Shown here piece by piece: positions 1 to 13,800 of a stretch of DNA of 64,000 nt. Within the stretch, counting starts at the first letter, position 1, and each line of letters begins with the position of its first letter. The notes beneath the pieces were generated by a model. The model was not told where the DNA came from. It did not search any database and saw only the letters and a list, made by a program, of their open reading frames with translations. The translations under genes were made by a program, and so were the position numbers. The DNA is from Allokutzneria sp. A3M-2-11 16 (GTDB lineage Bacteria > Actinomycetota > Actinomycetes > Mycobacteriales > Pseudonocardiaceae), in NCBI RefSeq assembly GCF_024213555.1, contig NZ_JANAVO010000006.1:217894-281893 (forward strand). The letters run 5' to 3'.

Positions 1-1
1 C

Positions 2-1130
2 GGAGCAGCGGTCCAGGGGCTGGTGCGATCGGCGCAGTCCGAGCATCCCGGTCGGTTCCTGCTCGTCGAGTCCGCCGATGCGCTCATGATCGCGCGGGAC
101 GAGCCGTGGATCGCCGTGCGCGACGGGAAGGTCTGGGCGCCCCGGATGCGTCGCGCGGTCCTGCCCGAGACGTCCCATGCGCTGGACGATGACGGCACCG
201 TGGTGATCACCGGCGGGACCGGGACGCTCGGGCGGCTCATCGCCGAACACCTCGCGGACCGGAATCTGCTCCTGCTCAGCCGCAGTGGCGGCGAGGTGCC
301 CGGCGCCGAGGTCGTCGCCTGTGACGCGGCCGACCGGGAAGCGCTGAAGACCGTCCTAAGTGGACGGAAGATCGCGGCCGTGATCCACGCCGCCGGGGTG
401 CTCGACGACGGCCTCGTGACCGACCTGACCCCGCAACGACTGGACGCCGTGCTGCGGCCGAAGATCGACGCGGCGATCAACCTGCGCGAACTCGCCGGCG
501 CCGCGGCGTTCATCATGTTCTCCTCGGCCGCCGGTGTCCTCGGCAGCCCAGGTCAGGCGAACTACGCCGCCGCCAACGCCGCCCTCGACGCCTTGGCGCG
601 CAAGGTGAACGCGACCTCGCTGGCCTGGGGTCTCTGGGAGCCGACGAGCGGGATGAGCGCGAAGGCCGACCACAGGCGTCTCGGTGTGGCACCGCTGTCG
701 GCGGAGCAGGGGTTGGCGCTGTTCGACCTCGCGCTGCGCATGCGCCCGGCGTTCCTGATGCCCGTCCGCCTGGACACCACTCCCCGGGAGACGGTTCCGG
801 CTCTGCTGCGCGGTCTTGTGCCGGTGCGTGCACAGCGGCGGGTCGCGGGCTCGTCCGCTCCGGCCGGGTTCGGCGAGCGCCTGGCGCGGATGACCGAGCC
901 GGAGCGGGACCGCGCGATCCTGGAGCTGATCAGGGCCCAGGTCACCGGTGTGCTCGGCCACGCCTCCGTCTCCGCGACGAAGGCGTTCAAGGACTTGGGT
1001 TTCGACTCGCTGACCGCGGTGCAGCTGCGGAACCGGATCGCGGCGGCGACGGGACTGAGCCTGCCCGCGACGCTGGTCTTCGACCACCCGACCCCGGCGG
1101 CGCTGGCGGCCCACCTGCGCTCAGAACTCG
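2..1130 (+). other. PKS module 1 (partial): KR-ACP
   Basis: The KR dinucleotide motif TGGTGTLG lies near base 210, LDDG (B-type ketoreductase) near 400, and the catalytic Ser/Tyr segment with YAAAN near 520-580. The ACP attachment Ser is in LGFDSL near 1005. This KR is a few residues shorter than its paralogues in the linker after the Rossmann helix and after the YAAAN helix, but the catalytic residues remain. Whether the module also has a DH or ER cannot be seen from this window. Confidence 0.9.
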
Positions 1131-4100
1131 TCGGTTCGGCCGCGACCGGGACCACCCGGCGCCGCGCGGCCACGGACGAACCCCTGGCGATCGTGGGCAT
1201 GGCGTGCCGCTTCCCCGGCGGAGCCGACACCCCGGAACGGCTGTGGCGCCTGGTCGCCGAGGGCGGCGACGCGATCGGTGACCTGCCCGCCGACCGCGGC
1301 TGGGACCTGGACCGGCTCTTCGACCCCGACCCGGAGCGGCAGGGCACCTTCTACGCGCGCGGTGGCGGGTTCCTCGCCACGGCGGCCGAGTTCGACGCCG
1401 AGTTCTTCGGGATCTCACCCCGGGAAGCCCTGGCCATGGACCCGCAGCAGCGGCTGTTGCTGGAGACCTCGTGGGAGGCGTTCGAGGACGCCGGGATCGA
1501 CCCGGATTCGGTGCGGGGCAGCCAGACCGGCGTGTTCGTCGGCGCGATGGCGCAGGACTACGGGCCCGCGCTGCACGAGGCCCCGGCCGAGGTGGAGGGC
1601 TACCAGCTCACCGGCATCGCGGCCAGTGTCGCCTCCGGGCGCCTCGCTTACACGTTCGGGCTCGAAGGTCCCGCCGTCACCGTGGACACGGCGTGCTCGT
1701 CGTCCCTGGTGGCGCTCCACCTGGCGGCCCGGGCGCTGCGGCAGGGCGAGTGCACCGCGGCTCTCGTCGCCGGTGTCACCGTCATGTCGAACCCCGGGGC
1801 GCTCATCGAGTTCAGCCGTCAGCGTGGTCTCTCGCCGGACGGGCGGTGCCGCGCGTTCTCCGAGGACGCGGACGGAACCGGCTGGGCGGAGGGCGTCGGA
1901 GTCCTTGTGGTGCAACGGCTTTCCGAAGCCCATCGCAACGGGCACCGCGTGCTCGCGGTGGTGCGCGGCTCGGCCGTCAACTCCGACGGCGCCTCGAACG
2001 GGCTCAGCGCGCCGAACGGTCCGTCGCAGCAACGGGTGATCCGGTCGGCACTGGAGGACGCCGGGCTTCGACCGTCCGAAGTGGACGTTGTGGAGGCGCA
2101 CGGCACCGGGACCGTGCTCGGTGATCCGATCGAGGCGCAGGCGATCCTGGCGACCTACGGGCAGGATCGATCACGTCCGTTGTTCTTGGGCACCGTGAAG
2201 TCGAACATCGGCCACACCCAGGCTGCGGCCGGTGTGGCGGGCGTGATCAAGACCGTGCAGGCGCTGCGCGCCGGGATCGTTCCTCGGACGTTGCACGTCA
2301 CCGAGCCGTCCGGGCGGATCGACTGGTCGGCCGGCGCGGTCGTGCTCGCCACCGAGGCCCAGGACTGGCCGGAGTCCGGGCGTCCGCGTCGCGCGGGTGT
2401 GTCGTCCTTCGGCATCAGCGGCACCAACGCGCATGTGATCCTCGAACAGGCTCCTGCGGTCCAAGGGACGGCCCGGACAGGCGATGGGCCCGCACCGTGG
2501 GTGCTCTCCGCGCGTTCGAAGGACGCGTTGCGCGCGCAGGCTTCGCGGTTGCACGGTGTCGCGGGCGATCGAGTCGACATCGCGTACTCGTTGACGTTGC
2601 GGTCGGCCCTGGAGCACCGGGCAGTGGTCACCGATGTGGACGGGCTCGTGGCCTTGGCGGAGGGCCGGACTGCCCTGAGCCTCGTCGAGGGCGCGGTGGC
2701 TGATGGTGGCCTGGCATTCCTGTTCTCCGGTCAGGGTTCGCAGCGAGTAGGCATGGGCCGGTCGCTGTACGACGCGCATCCGGTCTTCGCCGAAGCGTTC
2801 GATGCGGTGTGTGCCGGGTTCGAGCTGCCAGTGCGGGAAGTCGTCTTCAGCGGGGACGGACTGGAGCAGACCCAGTTCACGCAGACCGGGTTGTTCGCGT
2901 TCGAGGTGGCGTTGTTCCGGCTCTTCGAGAGTTGGGGTGTGCGGCCTGACTATCTGCTCGGGCATTCGATCGGTGAGTTGGCGGCGGCGCATGTGGCCGG
3001 GGTGTTCTCGCTGGAGAACGCCTGCCGCCTCGTTGAGGCACGTGGTCGGTTGATGCAGGCGCTGCCCAGCGGCGGTGTGATGGTCGCTGTTGAGGCGTCC
3101 GAGGCAGAGGTGCGCGAACACCTCGGCAGCGCGGACATCGCCGCCGTCAACGGTCCACAGTCGACAGTGATCTCCGGCGATGAGGCCGAGGTCCTGGAGA
3201 TCGCGAAGCGGTGGAAGCACAAGCGGTTGCGGACGAGCCATGCCTTCCACTCGGCGCACATGGACGCCATGCTGGACGAGTTCCGGGCGGTGGCCGAAGA
3301 GATCGAGTACTCCGAGCCGACGATCCCGGTGATCTCCCAAGGCGATGTCACGACGGCGGAGCACTGGGTGCGGCATGTCCGTGGCACGGTGCGCTTCCAC
3401 GACGGAATGCAACGCCTGCGCGAGCACGGTGTCACGACGATGCTGGAGATCGGGCCGGACGGCGTCCTCTCCGCGATGGTCGAGAACTGCGTTCCCTCGC
3501 TGCGCAAGGACCGCGCGGAGACCGATGCCGCCATCACCGCACTCGCTCGCATCTGGGTGCGCGGGGCGGCCGTGGACTGGGCGAAGGTGGTACCTGGCGG
3601 GGAAAGGATCGACCTGCCGACCTACGCGTTCCAGCGGCAGCGGTTCTGGCTGCGCTCCACCGGCGCCCGGAGCCAGGACGGCATCGCCCATCCGCTGCTG
3701 GGGTCCGCGCTGCGCCTGGCCGACGGGGAAGGCGTTGTGCTCAGCGGCGAACTGTCCGCCGCGACCGAGCCGTGGCTGGGTGAGCACACTGTCTCCGGGA
3801 CCGCGCTCGTGCCCGCGACGGCGTTCCTGGAGCTGGCCCTGCGTGCCGCCGACGAGGTCGGCTGCGACGGCGTCCGGGAACTGACCGTCGAGACCCCGCT
3901 GGTGCTGCGGGAACGGGCCGCGCTGCAACTCGTCGTGGACGGCCGGAACCGATTCACCGTGTACGCGCGGTCAGGCACCGACGCGTGGACCCGCCACGCC
4001 TCCGGAGAGCTGGGGGCGGTGCCTGAGCCCGCGCCCATGCCGTGGGAGCCCGGCGAAGAACTTGATGTGGACGGGCTCTACGAACGGCTCTCCGGGAACG

Positions 4101-7100
4101 GCCTCGACTACGGGCCCACCTTCCAGGGGCTGCGGGCGGTGTGGCGGCGCGGCGAGGAGATCTTCGCCGAGGCCGAGCTGCCCGAGCGCGACGACCGGTT
4201 CGGGCTTCATCCGGCGCTGCTGGACTCCGTGCTGCACGCGACGGGACTGGAGGCGACCGACGTCCGGCTACCGTTCTCGTGGGAGGACGTCCGGCTCACC
4301 ACCACGGGAGCGACCGCCGTTCGCGCGCGCATCACTCCGCGCGGCGAGGGCAAGGTCTCGGTCGAGCTGGCCGACGCCACAGGTCACCCCGTCGCCGCGG
4401 TCGGAGCGCTGACGCTGCGTCCGCTGCCCGGGCGACTTACCCGGCCGGACGCACTGTTCCGAGTCGACTGGCAACAGATTCCTGTTGCCGCACAAGACGA
4501 ATCACCCTTCACTGTGCACGAGGTGGGCGAGGGAGAGGTACGGGCGGTCACGGCCGAGGTTCTGGCGGCCATGCAAGAGTGGCTGGCGGCTGATGAGCAC
4601 GGGCGCCTGGTCTTCCGCACGCGGACGAACGAGAACCTGGCGCACGCCGCCGTGTGGGGACTCGTGCGGTCGGCCCAGTCTGAGCACCCTGGCCGCTTCG
4701 TGCTGGCGGACGGCGATGTTCAGGCCGGGATCGCCAGTGGGGAGCCGCAGTTCTCCGTGCGCGATGGTCAGGTCTTCGCACCCAGGCTCGTCCGTGACAC
4801 CACGGACAGCGAGTTCACGTGGGACCCCGAAGGCACTGTGCTGATCACCGGTGGGACGGGAGCCCTCGGCACCGCGATCGCCCGGCACCTGGCCGACAAG
4901 CACGGTGTGCGAAACCTGTTGCTGCTCAGCCGCAGCGGCGGTGAGGTTCCCGGTGCCGAGGTCGTGGCGTGCGACGCGGCTGACCGGGATGCTCTCAAGC
5001 GTGTCCTAAGTGGACGGAAGATCTCCGCAGTGATCCACGCCGCCGGAGTGCTTGACGACGGTCTTGTTGGCGACATGACGCCGGAGCGCCTGGACACGGT
5101 GCTGCGGCCGAAGGTGGACGCCGCGCTGAACCTGCACGAGCTGACCGGTGACCTGGACGCGTTCGTGCTGTTCTCCTCCGCGGCAGCGACGTTCGGCAGC
5201 GCGGGGCAGGCGAACTACGCTGCGGCCAACGCGTTCCTGGACGCGCTCGCGCGTCACCGCCGGGAACAGGGGCTGCCCGCGGTCTCCCTCGCGTGGGGCC
5301 CGTGGGCGGAAACCGGCATGGCCGACGAGCTCAGCGAAGGGGACCGGGCGCGGCTGCGCCGGTCCGGCACCATCGGACTGTCTACAAAGGACGCTCTGGC
5401 GCTGTTCGACGCGGCAGTGGGTGCGGCGGAACCCGTGCTCGTGCCCGCACGGTTGGACCTCAAGGCCGTGAACGGGCCTCTGTTCAGCGCGCTGGTGCGC
5501 CCCCAAGCTCGGCGGCGATCGGCGAGCCGGGCTCAGACGCGGTCGGCCGCCGAACTCCTCGACCTGGTGCGCGAGCAGGTGTCGACCGTCCTCGGGCACG
5601 CCACCGCCGCCGGGATCGGGCCGGACCGCGCGTTCCGGGAGCTGGGCTTCGACTCGCTCACGGCGATCGAGCTGCGCAACCGGCTCGGCGCGGAGACCGG
5701 GCTCGCACTGCCCGCGACCCTGGTCTTCGACCACCCGAACCCCGCCGCGCTGGCCGCGCACCTGCACGCCGAGCTGGCCGGGACGGGCGCCGTGACCGAG
5801 AGCACGACGACGGTCGCCACGGACGAGCCGATCGCGATCGTCGCGATGAGCTGCCGCTACCCGGGCGGTGTGCGGTCGCCAGGGGAGCTGTGGCGGCTGG
5901 TCGCCGAGGGCGCCGACGTGATCGACGAGTTCCCGGCCGACCGCGGGTGGGACCGGGATGTGCTGTACCACCCCGATCCGGCCAACCCGGGCACCACCAC
6001 GGTGTGGCGGGGCGGGTTCCTCTACGACGCGGCCGAGTTCGATCCGCAGCTGTTCGGGATCTCCCCGCGTGAGGCGCTGGCCATCGACCCCCAGCAACGG
6101 CTGTTGCTGGAGACCTCGTGGGAGGTCTTCGAGCGCGCCGGGATCGCGCCGGACTCCGTGCGCGGCAGCCGCACCGGCGTGTTCGCGGGCGTGATGTACA
6201 ACGACTACGCCACCAGGCTGCGGTCGGTGCCGGAGGAGTTCGAGGGCTACCTCGGCAGCGGCAGTGCGGGCAGCGTGGCCTCCGGCCGGATCGCCTACAC
6301 CTTCGGCCTGGAAGGACCCGCGGTCACGGTGGACACGGCGTGCTCGTCGTCGTTGGTGGCGCTGCACCTCGCGGCGCAGGCCCTGCGCCAGGGCGAGTGT
6401 TCGCTCGCGCTCGTCGGTGGTGTCACGGTGATGTCCAGCCCGAGCGCGTTCGTCGAGTTCAGCCGCCAGCGCGGGCTGTCGGCGGATGGCCGCTGCAAGT
6501 CCTTCGGGGCGGACGCGGACGGCACGGGGTGGTCCGAGGGAGTCGGTGTGCTGCTGGTGGAGCGGCTCTCCGATGCCCGTCGCAACGGCCACCCCGTGCT
6601 GGCGGTCGTCCGAGGTTCGGCGGTGAACTCCGACGGCGCGTCGAACGGCCTGACCGCGCCCAACGGTCCCGCCCAGCAGCGGGTGATCCGGCAGGCCCTC
6701 GCGGCGTCCGGGTTGCGTCCGTCCGAAGTGGACGCCGTCGAGGCGCACGGCACCGGGACCGTGCTGGGAGATCCGATCGAGGCGCAGGCGCTGATCGCGA
6801 CCTACGGCCAGGACCGGGACCGGCCGCTCTGGCTCGGATCGGTGAAGTCCAACATCGGCCACACCCAGGCCGCGGCGGGCGTCGCCGGGGTGATCAAGAT
6901 GGTGGAGGCGATGCGCCACGGCGTGCTGCCGAGGACCCTGCACGCCGACGAGCCCTCATCGCAGGTGGACTGGTCGGCGGGTGCCGTGGCGCTGCTGACG
7001 GAGAGCGTCGACTGGGAGGTGGACCGTCCGCGCCGCGCGGCCGTGTCGTCCTTCGGGGTGAGCGGTACCAACGCACACGTGATCCTGGAAGGGGTCCCCG

Positions 7101-10100
7101 CCGAGGAAGCCATGGGCGGCGCTGATGTCGTGGTGGCGCCATGGGTGCTCTCCGGTGGAACCGCCGCTGCACTGCGAGCACAGGCCCAGCGGCTGAAGTC
7201 CTTTGTGGACGGACACAGCGCGGCGGACATCGGCTTCTCGCTGGCGACCACGCGGGCGAAGTTGGAGCACCGCGCGGTGGTTCTCGCCGGTGACGCGCTC
7301 GATGCGCTCGTGCACGACACGGAGTCGCGGGATGTCGTGCGTGGCACGGTGGAGCATGGCAAGCTCGCGTTCCTGTTCTCCGGTCAAGGTTCGCAGCGCG
7401 TCGGCATGGGGCGCGAACTCTACGAGACTTATCCGGTGTTCGCGGCGGCCTTCGATGCGGTCTGTGACGGGTTCACGCTGCCGGTGCGCGAGGCCGTCCA
7501 GGATGAGGACCGCCTGCACGAGACCGCGTTCACGCAGACCGGGTTGTTCGCGTTCGAGGTGGCGTTGTTCCGGCTCTTCGAGAGTTGGGGTGTGCGGCCT
7601 GACTATCTGCTCGGGCATTCGATCGGTGAGCTGGCGGCGGCGCACGTTGCCGGGGTGTTCTCGTTGGCGGACGCGTGCCGCTTGGTTGAGGCACGGGGCC
7701 GGTTGATGCAGGCCCTGCCGACCGGTGGCGCGATGGTTTCCGTTCTGGCAACCGAGGACGAGGTTCGCGAGCACCTGGGCAACGCCAGCGTCGCGGCGGT
7801 GAACGGTGCACAGTCGACGGTGATCTCCGGTGACGCCGATGAGGTGTTGGAGATCGCGAAGCGGTGGAAGCACAAGCGGTTGCGGACCAGTCATGCGTTC
7901 CACTCGGCGCACATGGACCCGATGCTCGATGAATTCGCATTGGTGGCCAAGGAGATTGCTTACTCCGAGCCGACGATCCCGGTGATTTCCGAGGGTGATG
8001 TCACGACGGCGGAGCACTGGGTGCGGCATGTCCGCGACACGGTGCGGTTCCACGACGGTGTGGTCCGCCTGCGCGAGCACGGCGTGACGACGATGGTGGA
8101 GATCGGTCCGGATGCCGTGCTGTCCGCGATGGCCGACGGCTGTGTTCCCGCGCTGCGCAAGGAACGCCCGGAACCGATCACGGCGGTGACCGCGTTGGCC
8201 CACGCCTACGTGCGCGGCGCCGATGTGGATTGGACCGCGTTGTTCCCAGGGGCGCGGCGCGTGGACCTGCCGACCTATGCCTTCCAGCGACGGCGCTTCT
8301 GGCTTTCCGAGTCCGTGGTCACCACCGCCGGGCATCCGCTGGCGGGCGCGGCGGTGCAGATCGCCGGTGCGGAGAGTCTGCTGTTCACCACGCGGTTGTC
8401 GGTCGCGAGCCATCCATGGTTGGCCGACCACGTCGTGGCCGGGGCGGTCCTGGTGCCGGGCACCGCACTGCTCGAACTCGCGCTGCACGCGGCCGCCGAG
8501 GCCGGAGCCGGTCAGGTCGCCGACCTCGTGCTGGAAGCGCCCCTGGTGCTGCCCGACAACGGCGGGGTCCACGTCCAGGTGGTGGTGGACGGCGAGGCGC
8601 TGCGGATCCACTCCCGGCGCGGGGAGGACGAACCGTGGACTCGCAACGCGAGCGGTGTGCTCGCGGCCACGAAGAGCACTGCGGCCTTCGAGATGCCCGC
8701 TGACGCGGTGCGGATCGAGATCGCCGAGTTGTACGGGCGGTTGGCTGACGCCGGGCTCGCTTATGGGACGGCGTTCCAAGGGCTGCGGTCGGCCTGGCGG
8801 CACGGGGAGGACCTCTTCGCCGAGGTCGCCCTGCCGGAGGAGGTGCGCACCACCGGCTACGGCATGCATCCGGCCCTGCTCGACGCGGCGTTGCACGTGC
8901 TCGGTGCCGAGCCTGGCGACGACGTGGTGCGGTTGCCGTTCCAGTGGAGTGGCGTCAGCCTGCACCGCCCGGGAAGCGCCGAGCTGATCGTGAAGCTGAC
9001 GCCGGTCGGCGACAACGCGCTCTCGGTGACCGCCTCGACGAAGTCCGGGGAACCCGTGCTCGCAGTGGAATCGTTGCTGCTGCGGCCGTTCACCGGTGCT
9101 CCGGCCACGATTCCCCGGGACTCGCTGTTCGAAGTGGAGTGGGTGGAGCACGCGGGCCGCGGGGAGGCGCCCGGGTATTGCGCGGTGATCAATGACGACC
9201 TGGGGCTTGTCGATGCATTGACGGAGAGCGGGATCGCGGCGGAGCGCTTCGACGACCTCGACAGCGTCGGCGCGGCGGACGTGGTGCTCGTCCACATCGA
9301 CGGCTCCGTGCGCGAGAGCGCGAACGCGGCGCTCGGCCTGGTGCGGTCCTGGCTCGCCGATGAGCGCTTCGCCACGGCGAAACTCGTTGTGGTGACGCGG
9401 GACTACGTGGAGGACGATCTCGCGGCGGCCGCGGTGTGGGGCCTGGTCAGATCGGCCCAATCCGAGCACCCCGATCGATTCGCGCTGCTCGACGTCGCCG
9501 GTCCGGTGTCCGCGGTGGCGGCCGCACTCGCCGCTGGAGAGCCGCAGATCGCGGTCCGCGGCCCCGCTCTGGTGGTCCCGCGGCTTGTCCGCGCTCCCCT
9601 CGGTGAGGGCCACGTCTGGGACCCGGACGGCACGGTGCTGATCACCGGTGCCACCGGGAGCCTCGGGCGAGCCGTCGCGCGGCACCTCGTCACCGAGCAC
9701 GGCGTGCGGAAGCTGGTGCTGCTCAGCCGGAGTGGCGGCGCGGCGCCGGAACTGGACGCCGAGGTCACGGTGGTCGCCTGTGACGCGGCCGACCGCGACG
9801 CGCTTGCGGCGGTCTTCCGCGACCACGACATCCGGGCGGTCGTGCACTCCGCAGGGGTGCTCGATGACGGACTGGTGCAGGACATGACGCCGGAGAAGCT
9901 GGAGAAGGTGTTGCGCCCCAAGGTGGACGCCGCGCTGAACCTGCACGAGATCGCCGGTGAGCTGGACGCGTTCGTGCTGTTCTCGTCGGCGGCCGGGGTC
10001 CTCGGCAACGCGGGTCAAGCGAACTACGCCGCCGCCAACGCCTTCCTGGACGCGCTCGCCAGGCGACGCCACCGGCAGGGGCTGCCCGCGCAGTCGCTGG

Positions 10101-10867
10101 CGTGGGGCCTGTGGGACACCGCGGAGGGCATGGCGGGGCAGTTGGACGAGCGGGATCGGGCCAGGATGAGCCGGTCCGGGGTCCGAGCACTGTCCATTGT
10201 GGAGGGATTGGCGCTGTTCGACGCCGTGGTCGGGGGAGCGCGCGCCTCGGTGATGCCGATCCGCTTGGACATCGCGGCGCTGCGGGCGCGGGCCGGGCTC
10301 GTCCCGCCGCTGTTCGCCGGGTTGGTCCCGGTGCGCGCAGCGGCCACCACGGGCGCACCCCTCACCGAGCGCCTGCAAGGGGTTTCCGAGGCGGAGCGGG
10401 ACCGGATGCTGCTGGAGTTCGTCCGCGACCAGGTCGCCGCGGTGCTCGGGTACGCCTCGCCCGCCGACGTGGACCCCGGGCGCAGCTTCAGCGAGCTGGG
10501 GTTCGACTCGCTCGCCGCGGTGGAGCTGCGCAACCGGCTCACCGCCGCGGCCGGGGTGCCGGTTCCGGCCACGCTGGTCTTCGACCACCCGACGAGCACC
10601 GCGCTCGTGGGCTATCTGGCCGACCGGCTGGCCGAGACCGCCGGGATCTCGGTGCTGCCGCTGTTCGCCGAGCTGGACCGGATCGAGACCGATCTCGCGG
10701 CCGTCACCGCGGACGAGGTGAACGCGGCGCGGCTGACCGTCCGGCTCCGCGAGCTGCTGTCCAAACTGGACGGTTCGGGCGCCGGGGGCGGTTCCTTCGC
10801 CGGGCGGGTGGACTCCGCCTCCGACGAGGAGATCTTCGCCCTCATCGACAAGGAACTGGGGAGCTGA
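2..10867 (+). CDS. Modular type I polyketide synthase, 5'-truncated (KR-ACP / two malonyl DH-KR modules)
   Basis: The reading frame is open from base 2, so the gene starts upstream of the window; the GTG at 23 is internal, lying in the linker before a KR. Visible order: KR-ACP of a truncated module, then KS-AT-DH-KR-ACP twice, then a C-terminal docking segment (about the last 80 residues, ending in an acidic [18 protein letters not shown] helix). Every KS has TACSSS, HGTGT and the NIGHT lysine region. Both ATs carry [11 protein letters not shown] and HAFH, the malonyl-CoA signature. All KRs have a Rossmann motif, LDD (B-type) and the Ser/Tyr catalytic pair. The two DHs keep HxxxGxxxxP and the second-fold Asp. 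The protein extends a growing polyketide on its phosphopantetheine ACPs and passes it to the next synthase, which starts 7 bases after this stop. It probably builds a conjugated diene. Confidence 0.97.
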   Translation, partial: GAAVQGLVRSAQSEHPGRFLLVESADALMIARDEPWIAVRDGKVWAPRMRRAVLPETSHALDDDGTVVITGGTGTLGRLIAEHLADRNLLLLSRSGGEVPGAEVVACDAADREALKTVLSGRKIAAVIHAAGVLDDGLVTDLTPQRLDAVLRPKIDAAINLRELAGAAAFIMFSSAAGVLGSPGQANYAAANAALDALARKVNATSLAWGLWEPTSGMSAKADHRRLGVAPLSAEQGLALFDLALRMRPAFLMPVRLDTTPRETVPALLRGLVPVRAQRRVAGSSAPAGFGERLARMTEPERDRAILELIRAQVTGVLGHASVSATKAFKDLGFDSLTAVQLRNRIAAATGLSLPATLVFDHPTPAALAAHLRSELVGSAATGTTRRRAATDEPLAIVGMACRFPGGADTPERLWRLVAEGGDAIGDLPADRGWDLDRLFDPDPERQGTFYARGGGFLATAAEFDAEFFGISPREALAMDPQQRLLLETSWEAFEDAGIDPDSVRGSQTGVFVGAMAQDYGPALHEAPAEVEGYQLTGIAASVASGRLAYTFGLEGPAVTVDTACSSSLVALHLAARALRQGECTAALVAGVTVMSNPGALIEFSRQRGLSPDGRCRAFSEDADGTGWAEGVGVLVVQRLSEAHRNGHRVLAVVRGSAVNSDGASNGLSAPNGPSQQRVIRSALEDAGLRPSEVDVVEAHGTGTVLGDPIEAQAILATYGQDRSRPLFLGTVKSNIGHTQAAAGVAGVIKTVQALRAGIVPRTLHVTEPSGRIDWSAGAVVLATEAQDWPESGRPRRAGVSSFGISGTNAHVILEQAPAVQGTARTGDGPAPWVLSARSKDALRAQASRLHGVAGDRVDIAYSLTLRSALEHRAVVTDVDGLVALAEGRTALSLVEGAVADGGLAFLFSGQGSQRVGMGRSLYDAHPVFAEAFDAVCAGFELPVREVVFSGDGLEQTQFTQTGLFAFEVALFRLFESWGVRPDYLLGHSIGELAAAHVAGVFSLENACRLVEARGRLMQALPSGGVMVAVEASEAEVREHLGSADIAAVNGPQSTVISGDEAEVLEIAKRWKHKRLRTSHAFHSAHMDAMLDEFRAVAEEIEYSEPTIPVISQGDVTTAEHWVRHVRGTVRFHDGMQRLREHGVTTMLEIGPDGVLSAMVENCVPSLRKDRAETDAAITALARIWVRGAAVDWAKVVPGGERIDLPTYAFQRQRFWLRSTGARSQDGIAHPLLGSALRLADGEGVVLSGELSAATEPWLGEHTVSGTALVPATAFLELALRAADEVGCDGVRELTVETPLVLRERAALQLVVDGRNRFTVYARSGTDAWTRHASGELGAVPEPAPMPWEPGEELDVDGLYERLSGNGLDYGPTFQGLRAVWRRGEEIFAEAELPERDDRFGLHPALLDSVLHATGLEATDVRLPFSWEDVRLTTTGATAVRARITPRGEGKVSVELADATGHPVAAVGALTLRPLPGRLTRPDALFRVDWQQIPVAAQDESPFTVHEVGEGEVRAVTAEVLAAMQEWLAADEHGRLVFRTRTNENLAHAAVWGLVRSAQSEHPGRFVLADGDVQAGIASGEPQFSVRDGQVFAPRLVRDTTDSEFTWDPEGTVLITGGTGALGTAIARHLADKHGVRNLLLLSRSGGEVPGAEVVACDAADRDALKRVLSGRKISAVIHAAGVLDDGLVGDMTPERLDTVLRPKVDAALNLHELTGDLDAFVLFSSAAATFGSAGQANYAAANAFLDALARHRREQGLPAVSLAWGPWAETGMADELSEGDRARLRRSGTIGLSTKDALALFDAAVGAAEPVLVPARLDLKAVNGPLFSALVRPQARRRSASRAQTRSAAELLDLVREQVSTVLGHATAAGIGPDRAFRELGFDSLTAIELRNRLGAETGLALPATLVFDHPNPAALAAHLHAELAGTGAVTESTTTVATDEPIAIVAMSCRYPGGVRSPGELWRLVAEGADVIDEFPADRGWDRDVLYHPDPANPGTTTVWRGGFLYDAAEFDPQLFGISPREALAIDPQQRLLLETSWEVFERAGIAPDSVRGSRTGVFAGVMYNDYATRLRSVPEEFEGYLGSGSAGSVASGRIAYTFGLEGPAVTVDTACSSSLVALHLAAQALRQGECSLALVGGVTVMSSPSAFVEFSRQRGLSADGRCKSFGADADGTGWSEGVGVLLVERLSDARRNGHPVLAVVRGSAVNSDGASNGLTAPNGPAQQRVIRQALAASGLRPSEVDAVEAHGTGTVLGDPIEAQALIATYGQDRDRPLWLGSVKSNIGHTQAAAGVAGVIKMVEAMRHGVLPRTLHADEPSSQVDWSAGAVALLTESVDWEVDRPRRAAVSSFGVSGTNAHVILEGVPAEEAMGGADVVVAPWVLSGGTAAALRAQAQRLKSFVDGHSAADIGFSLATTRAKLEHRAVVLAGDALDALVHDTESRDVVRGTVEHGKLAFLFSGQGSQRVGMGRELYETYPVFAAAFDAVCDGFTLPVREAVQDEDRLHETAFTQTGLFAFEVALFRLFESWGVRPDYLLGHSIGELAAAHVAGVFSLADACRLVEARGRLMQALPTGGAMVSVLATEDEVREHLGNASVAAVNGAQSTVISGDADEVLEIAKRWKHKRLRTSHAFHSAHMDPMLDEFALVAKEIAYSEPTIPVISEGDVTTAEHWVRHVRDTVRFHDGVVRLREHGVTTMVEIGPDAVLSAMADGCVPALRKERPEPITAVTALAHAYVRGADVDWTALFPGARRVDLPTYAFQRRRFWLSESVVTTAGHPLAGAAVQIAGAESLLFTTRLSVASHPWLADHVVAGAVLVPGTALLELALHAAAEAGAGQVADLVLEAPLVLPDNGGVHVQVVVDGEALRIHSRRGEDEPWTRNASGVLAATKSTAAFEMPADAVRIEIAELYGRLADAGLAYGTAFQGLRSAWRHGEDLFAEVALPEEVRTTGYGMHPALLDAALHVLGAEPGDDVVRLPFQWSGVSLHRPGSAELIVKLTPVGDNALSVTASTKSGEPVLAVESLLLRPFTGAPATIPRDSLFEVEWVEHAGRGEAPGYCAVINDDLGLVDALTESGIAAERFDDLDSVGAADVVLVHIDGSVRESANAALGLVRSWLADERFATAKLVVVTRDYVEDDLAAAAVWGLVRSAQSEHPDRFALLDVAGPVSAVAAALAAGEPQIAVRGPALVVPRLVRAPLGEGHVWDPDGTVLITGATGSLGRAVARHLVTEHGVRKLVLLSRSGGAAPELDAEVTVVACDAADRDALAAVFRDHDIRAVVHSAGVLDDGLVQDMTPEKLEKVLRPKVDAALNLHEIAGELDAFVLFSSAAGVLGNAGQANYAAANAFLDALARRRHRQGLPAQSLAWGLWDTAEGMAGQLDERDRARMSRSGVRALSIVEGLALFDAVVGGARASVMPIRLDIAALRARAGLVPPLFAGLVPVRAAATTGAPLTERLQGVSEAERDRMLLEFVRDQVAAVLGYASPADVDPGRSFSELGFDSLAAVELRNRLTAAAGVPVPATLVFDHPTSTALVGYLADRLAETAGISVLPLFAELDRIETDLAAVTADEVNAARLTVRLRELLSKLDGSGAGGGSFAGRVDSASDEEIFALIDKELGS
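1177..5780 (+). other. PKS module 2: KS-AT(malonyl)-DH-KR-ACP
   Basis: KS about 1177-2450, with the active Cys codon at 1694. AT about 2700-3650, with GHSIGE and HAFH (malonyl-CoA). DH about 3685-4420 with [10 protein letters not shown] and LLDSVLH. KR about 4830-5480 with TGGTGALG and LDD (B-type). ACP about 5540-5780 with LGFDSL. Predicted to add two carbons and leave an alpha,beta double bond, usually trans for a B-type KR with DH. Confidence 0.9.
5822..10620 (+). other. PKS module 3: KS-AT(malonyl)-DH-KR-ACP
   Basis: KS about 5822-7095 with the Cys codon at 6341. AT about 7360-8310 with GHSIGE and HAFH (malonyl-CoA). DH about 8330-9095 with [10 protein letters not shown] and LLDAALH. KR about 9630-10270 with TGATGSLG and LDD. 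ACP about 10400-10620 with LGFDSL. Predicted to create the second double bond of a diene. A 102-base stretch of this AT (7529-7630) is identical to module 2 (2876-2977). Confidence 0.9.
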
Positions 10868-10874
10868 CCGAGAC

Positions 10875-13800
10875 GTGTCCAACGAGCAGAAGCTGCGCGA
10901 CTACCTCAAGCGCGTCACCACCGACCTGCACGAGGTGCGGCAACGGCTGCGCGCCGCGGAGTCCCGGGAGCAGGAGCCGATCGCGGTGGTGGCCATGGGC
11001 TGCCGCTTCCCCGGCGGGGTGCGCTCACCGGAGGACCTGTGGCGGCTGGTCACCGAGGAGCGCGACGGCGTCGGCGGCTTCCCGGACAACCGGGGCTGGG
11101 ACCTGGCCTCGCTCTTCCACCCGGACCCGGCCAACCCCGGCACCAGCTACGCCACCGAGGGCGGGTTCCTGCGCGAGGCGGACCTGTTCGACCCCGGGCT
11201 GTTCGGGATCTCCCCGCGCGAGGCCACCGCGATGGACCCGCAGCAGCGGCTGCTGCTGGAGACCTCGTGGGAGGTCTTCGAGCGCGCCGGGATCGACGTG
11301 ACCTCCTTGCGCGGCAGCAGGACCGGCGTGTTCACCGGCGTGATGTACCACGACTACGCCGCCCGGTTGCGCACCATCCCGGAGGGCATGGAGGGCTACC
11401 TCGGCAACGGCAGCGCGGGCAGCATCGCCTCCGGGCGAATCGCTTACACCTTCGGCCTCGAAGGCCCCGCGCTCACCATCGACACGGCCTGCTCGTCGTC
11501 GTTGGTCGCGCTGCACCTCGCCTGCCAGTCGCTGCGGCGCGGTGAGAGCTCCCTCGCCCTGGCGGGCGGGGTCACCGTGATGTCGACGCCCGGCGCGTTC
11601 GTGGAGTTCAGTCGCCTGCGCGGGCTCGCCCCGGACGGCCGGTGCAAGTCCTTCTCCGCCGCGGCGGACGGCACGGGCTGGTCGGAGGGCGTCGGCTTGG
11701 TGCTGCTGGAGCGGTTGTCCGACGCGGTCGCCAACGGTCACCCCGTGCTCGCCGTGGTGCGGGGCTCCGCGGTGAACCAGGACGGCGCGTCGAACGGGCT
11801 GACCGCGCCGAACGGGCCTTCGCAGGAGCGGGTGATCCTCCAGGCGCTCACAGCGGCTGGCCTGTCCACCGACCAGGTCGACGCGGTGGACGCGCACGGC
11901 ACGGGCACCCCGCTCGGTGACCCGATCGAAGCGCAGGCGCTGCTGGCGACCTACGGCAAGGACCGGTCGCAGCCGCTGCTGCTCGGGTCGTTGAAGTCGA
12001 ACATCGGGCACACGCAGGCCGCGGCGGGGGTCGGCGCGGTGATCAAGATGGTGCAGGCCATGCGGCACGGGGTGCTGCCGCGCATCCTGCACCTGGACGA
12101 GCCGACCTCGCACGTGGACTGGTCGGCGGGCGCGGTCTCGCTGCTCACCTCGACGGTGCCGTGGCCGGAGTCCCGTGACCGCCGCCGCGCCGGTGTCTCC
12201 GCTTTCGGCATCAGTGGCACCAACGCGCACGTCATCCTGGAGGAGGCTCCGGAGCCGGTCGAGCAGCCGCGCGCCGAGGGTTCGGGGCCCTGGGTACTGA
12301 CGGCGAAGACGGCCGAGGCGCTGAACGCCCGCGCGGCGCAGATCGCGGAGCTGGAAGCACACCCGCTCGACATCGCGCACTCGCTGGCCACGACGCGGGC
12401 GGCGCTCGACCACCGTGCGGTCCTGCTCGATCCCGCCGCGCTTCCGGCGCTGCTCGCGGGGGAGCCCGACCCGAACGTGGTGCGCGGGGTGAGCACCGGT
12501 GGCAAGACGGTCTTCGTCTTCCCCGGTCAGGGTTCGCAGTGGACCGGCATGGCCCGCGACCTGCTCGACAACGAGGTCTTCGCATCGTCGATGTCGTTGT
12601 GCGCCAAGGCTTTGGCTCCACACGTCGACTGGGACCTGTTCGAGGAGCTGGACGGCCCGTTGGAGCGGGTCGACGTCGTGCAGCCCGTGCTGTGGGCGGT
12701 CATGGTGTCCCTGGCCGAGCTGTGGCGCTCCCACGGGGTCGAGCCGGAGGCGGTGATCGGCCACTCGCAGGGGGAGATCGCCGCCGCCTGCGTCGCGGGG
12801 GCGTTGTCGGTGGAGGACGCCGCGAAGGTGGTGGCGCTGCGCAGTCGCGAGCTGCTGGCGTTGTCCGGGCGCGGCGGCATGGTGTCCGTGGCGACCGCCG
12901 ATGTCGACGACCTGCTGACCGACGGCGTGGAGGTCGCGGCTGTCAACGGCGCTGCGTCGGTCGTGCTCTCGGGCGACACCGACGCGCTCGACAAGGTCAT
13001 GGAACGCTGCGCTGACAAGGAGATCCGGGCTCGGCGCATTCCCGTGGACTACGCGTCGCACTCGCGGCATGTCGAGGACATCGAGGATCGTCTGCGCGAA
13101 GTCCTCGCCGGTGTCGAGCCGAGGCGGCCGGACATCCCGTTCCTGTCCACCGTCACCGGCGAGTGGCTGACCGAAACCCTCGACGCGGACTACTGGTACC
13201 GCAACCTGCGGCAGCCCGTGCTGTTCGCGCCCGCCGTGCGGACCGCGCTCGACCTCGGCTACTCGGTGATCATCGAGGTCAGCCCGCACCCGGTGCTCGC
13301 GGTCGGCGTCCAGGAGAGCATCGACCGGCCCGCGGCGGTCGTCGGCACCCTCCGCCGCGACGAGGACGGGCAGCGGCGGTTCCGCACCGCCCTCGCCGAG
13401 GCCTACGTGCACGGCGCGCACGTGGACTGGGCGAAGCTGTGCGGTGGCGGGCGGCGCATCGACCTGCCGACCTATCCCTTCCAGCACGAGCGGTTCTGGC
13501 TCGACGCACCGGCCACGACGGGCGAGGCGAACAGCTTCGGGCTGGCCGCGGCCGATCACCCGTTGCTGGGCGCGGTCGTGCGGATGGCCGAGCGCGACAG
13601 CGTCCTGCTGACCGGGCGGCTCTCCCTGCACACCCATCCCTGGCTGGCCGAACACCGAGTCGGTGGTGTCGCACTGCTGCCCGGCGCCGCGTTCGTCGAC
13701 CTCGCGGTCCGCGCAGGGGACGAGGCCGGGTGTGGCCGGATCGACGAGCTCACCCTCGAAGCCCCGCTCATCGTGCCCGAGCAGGGCGGCGTCCACGTGC

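Noticed and set aside
6956..10882. Very long open frames on the minus strand opposite the PKS genes (for example 1308 codons here, about 1700 codons at 11025-16187 and 19899-25040)
   Set aside because: They mirror the codon-position GC bias of the PKS genes, translate to low-complexity His/Arg/Gln-rich sequence, and have no start signals or domains.
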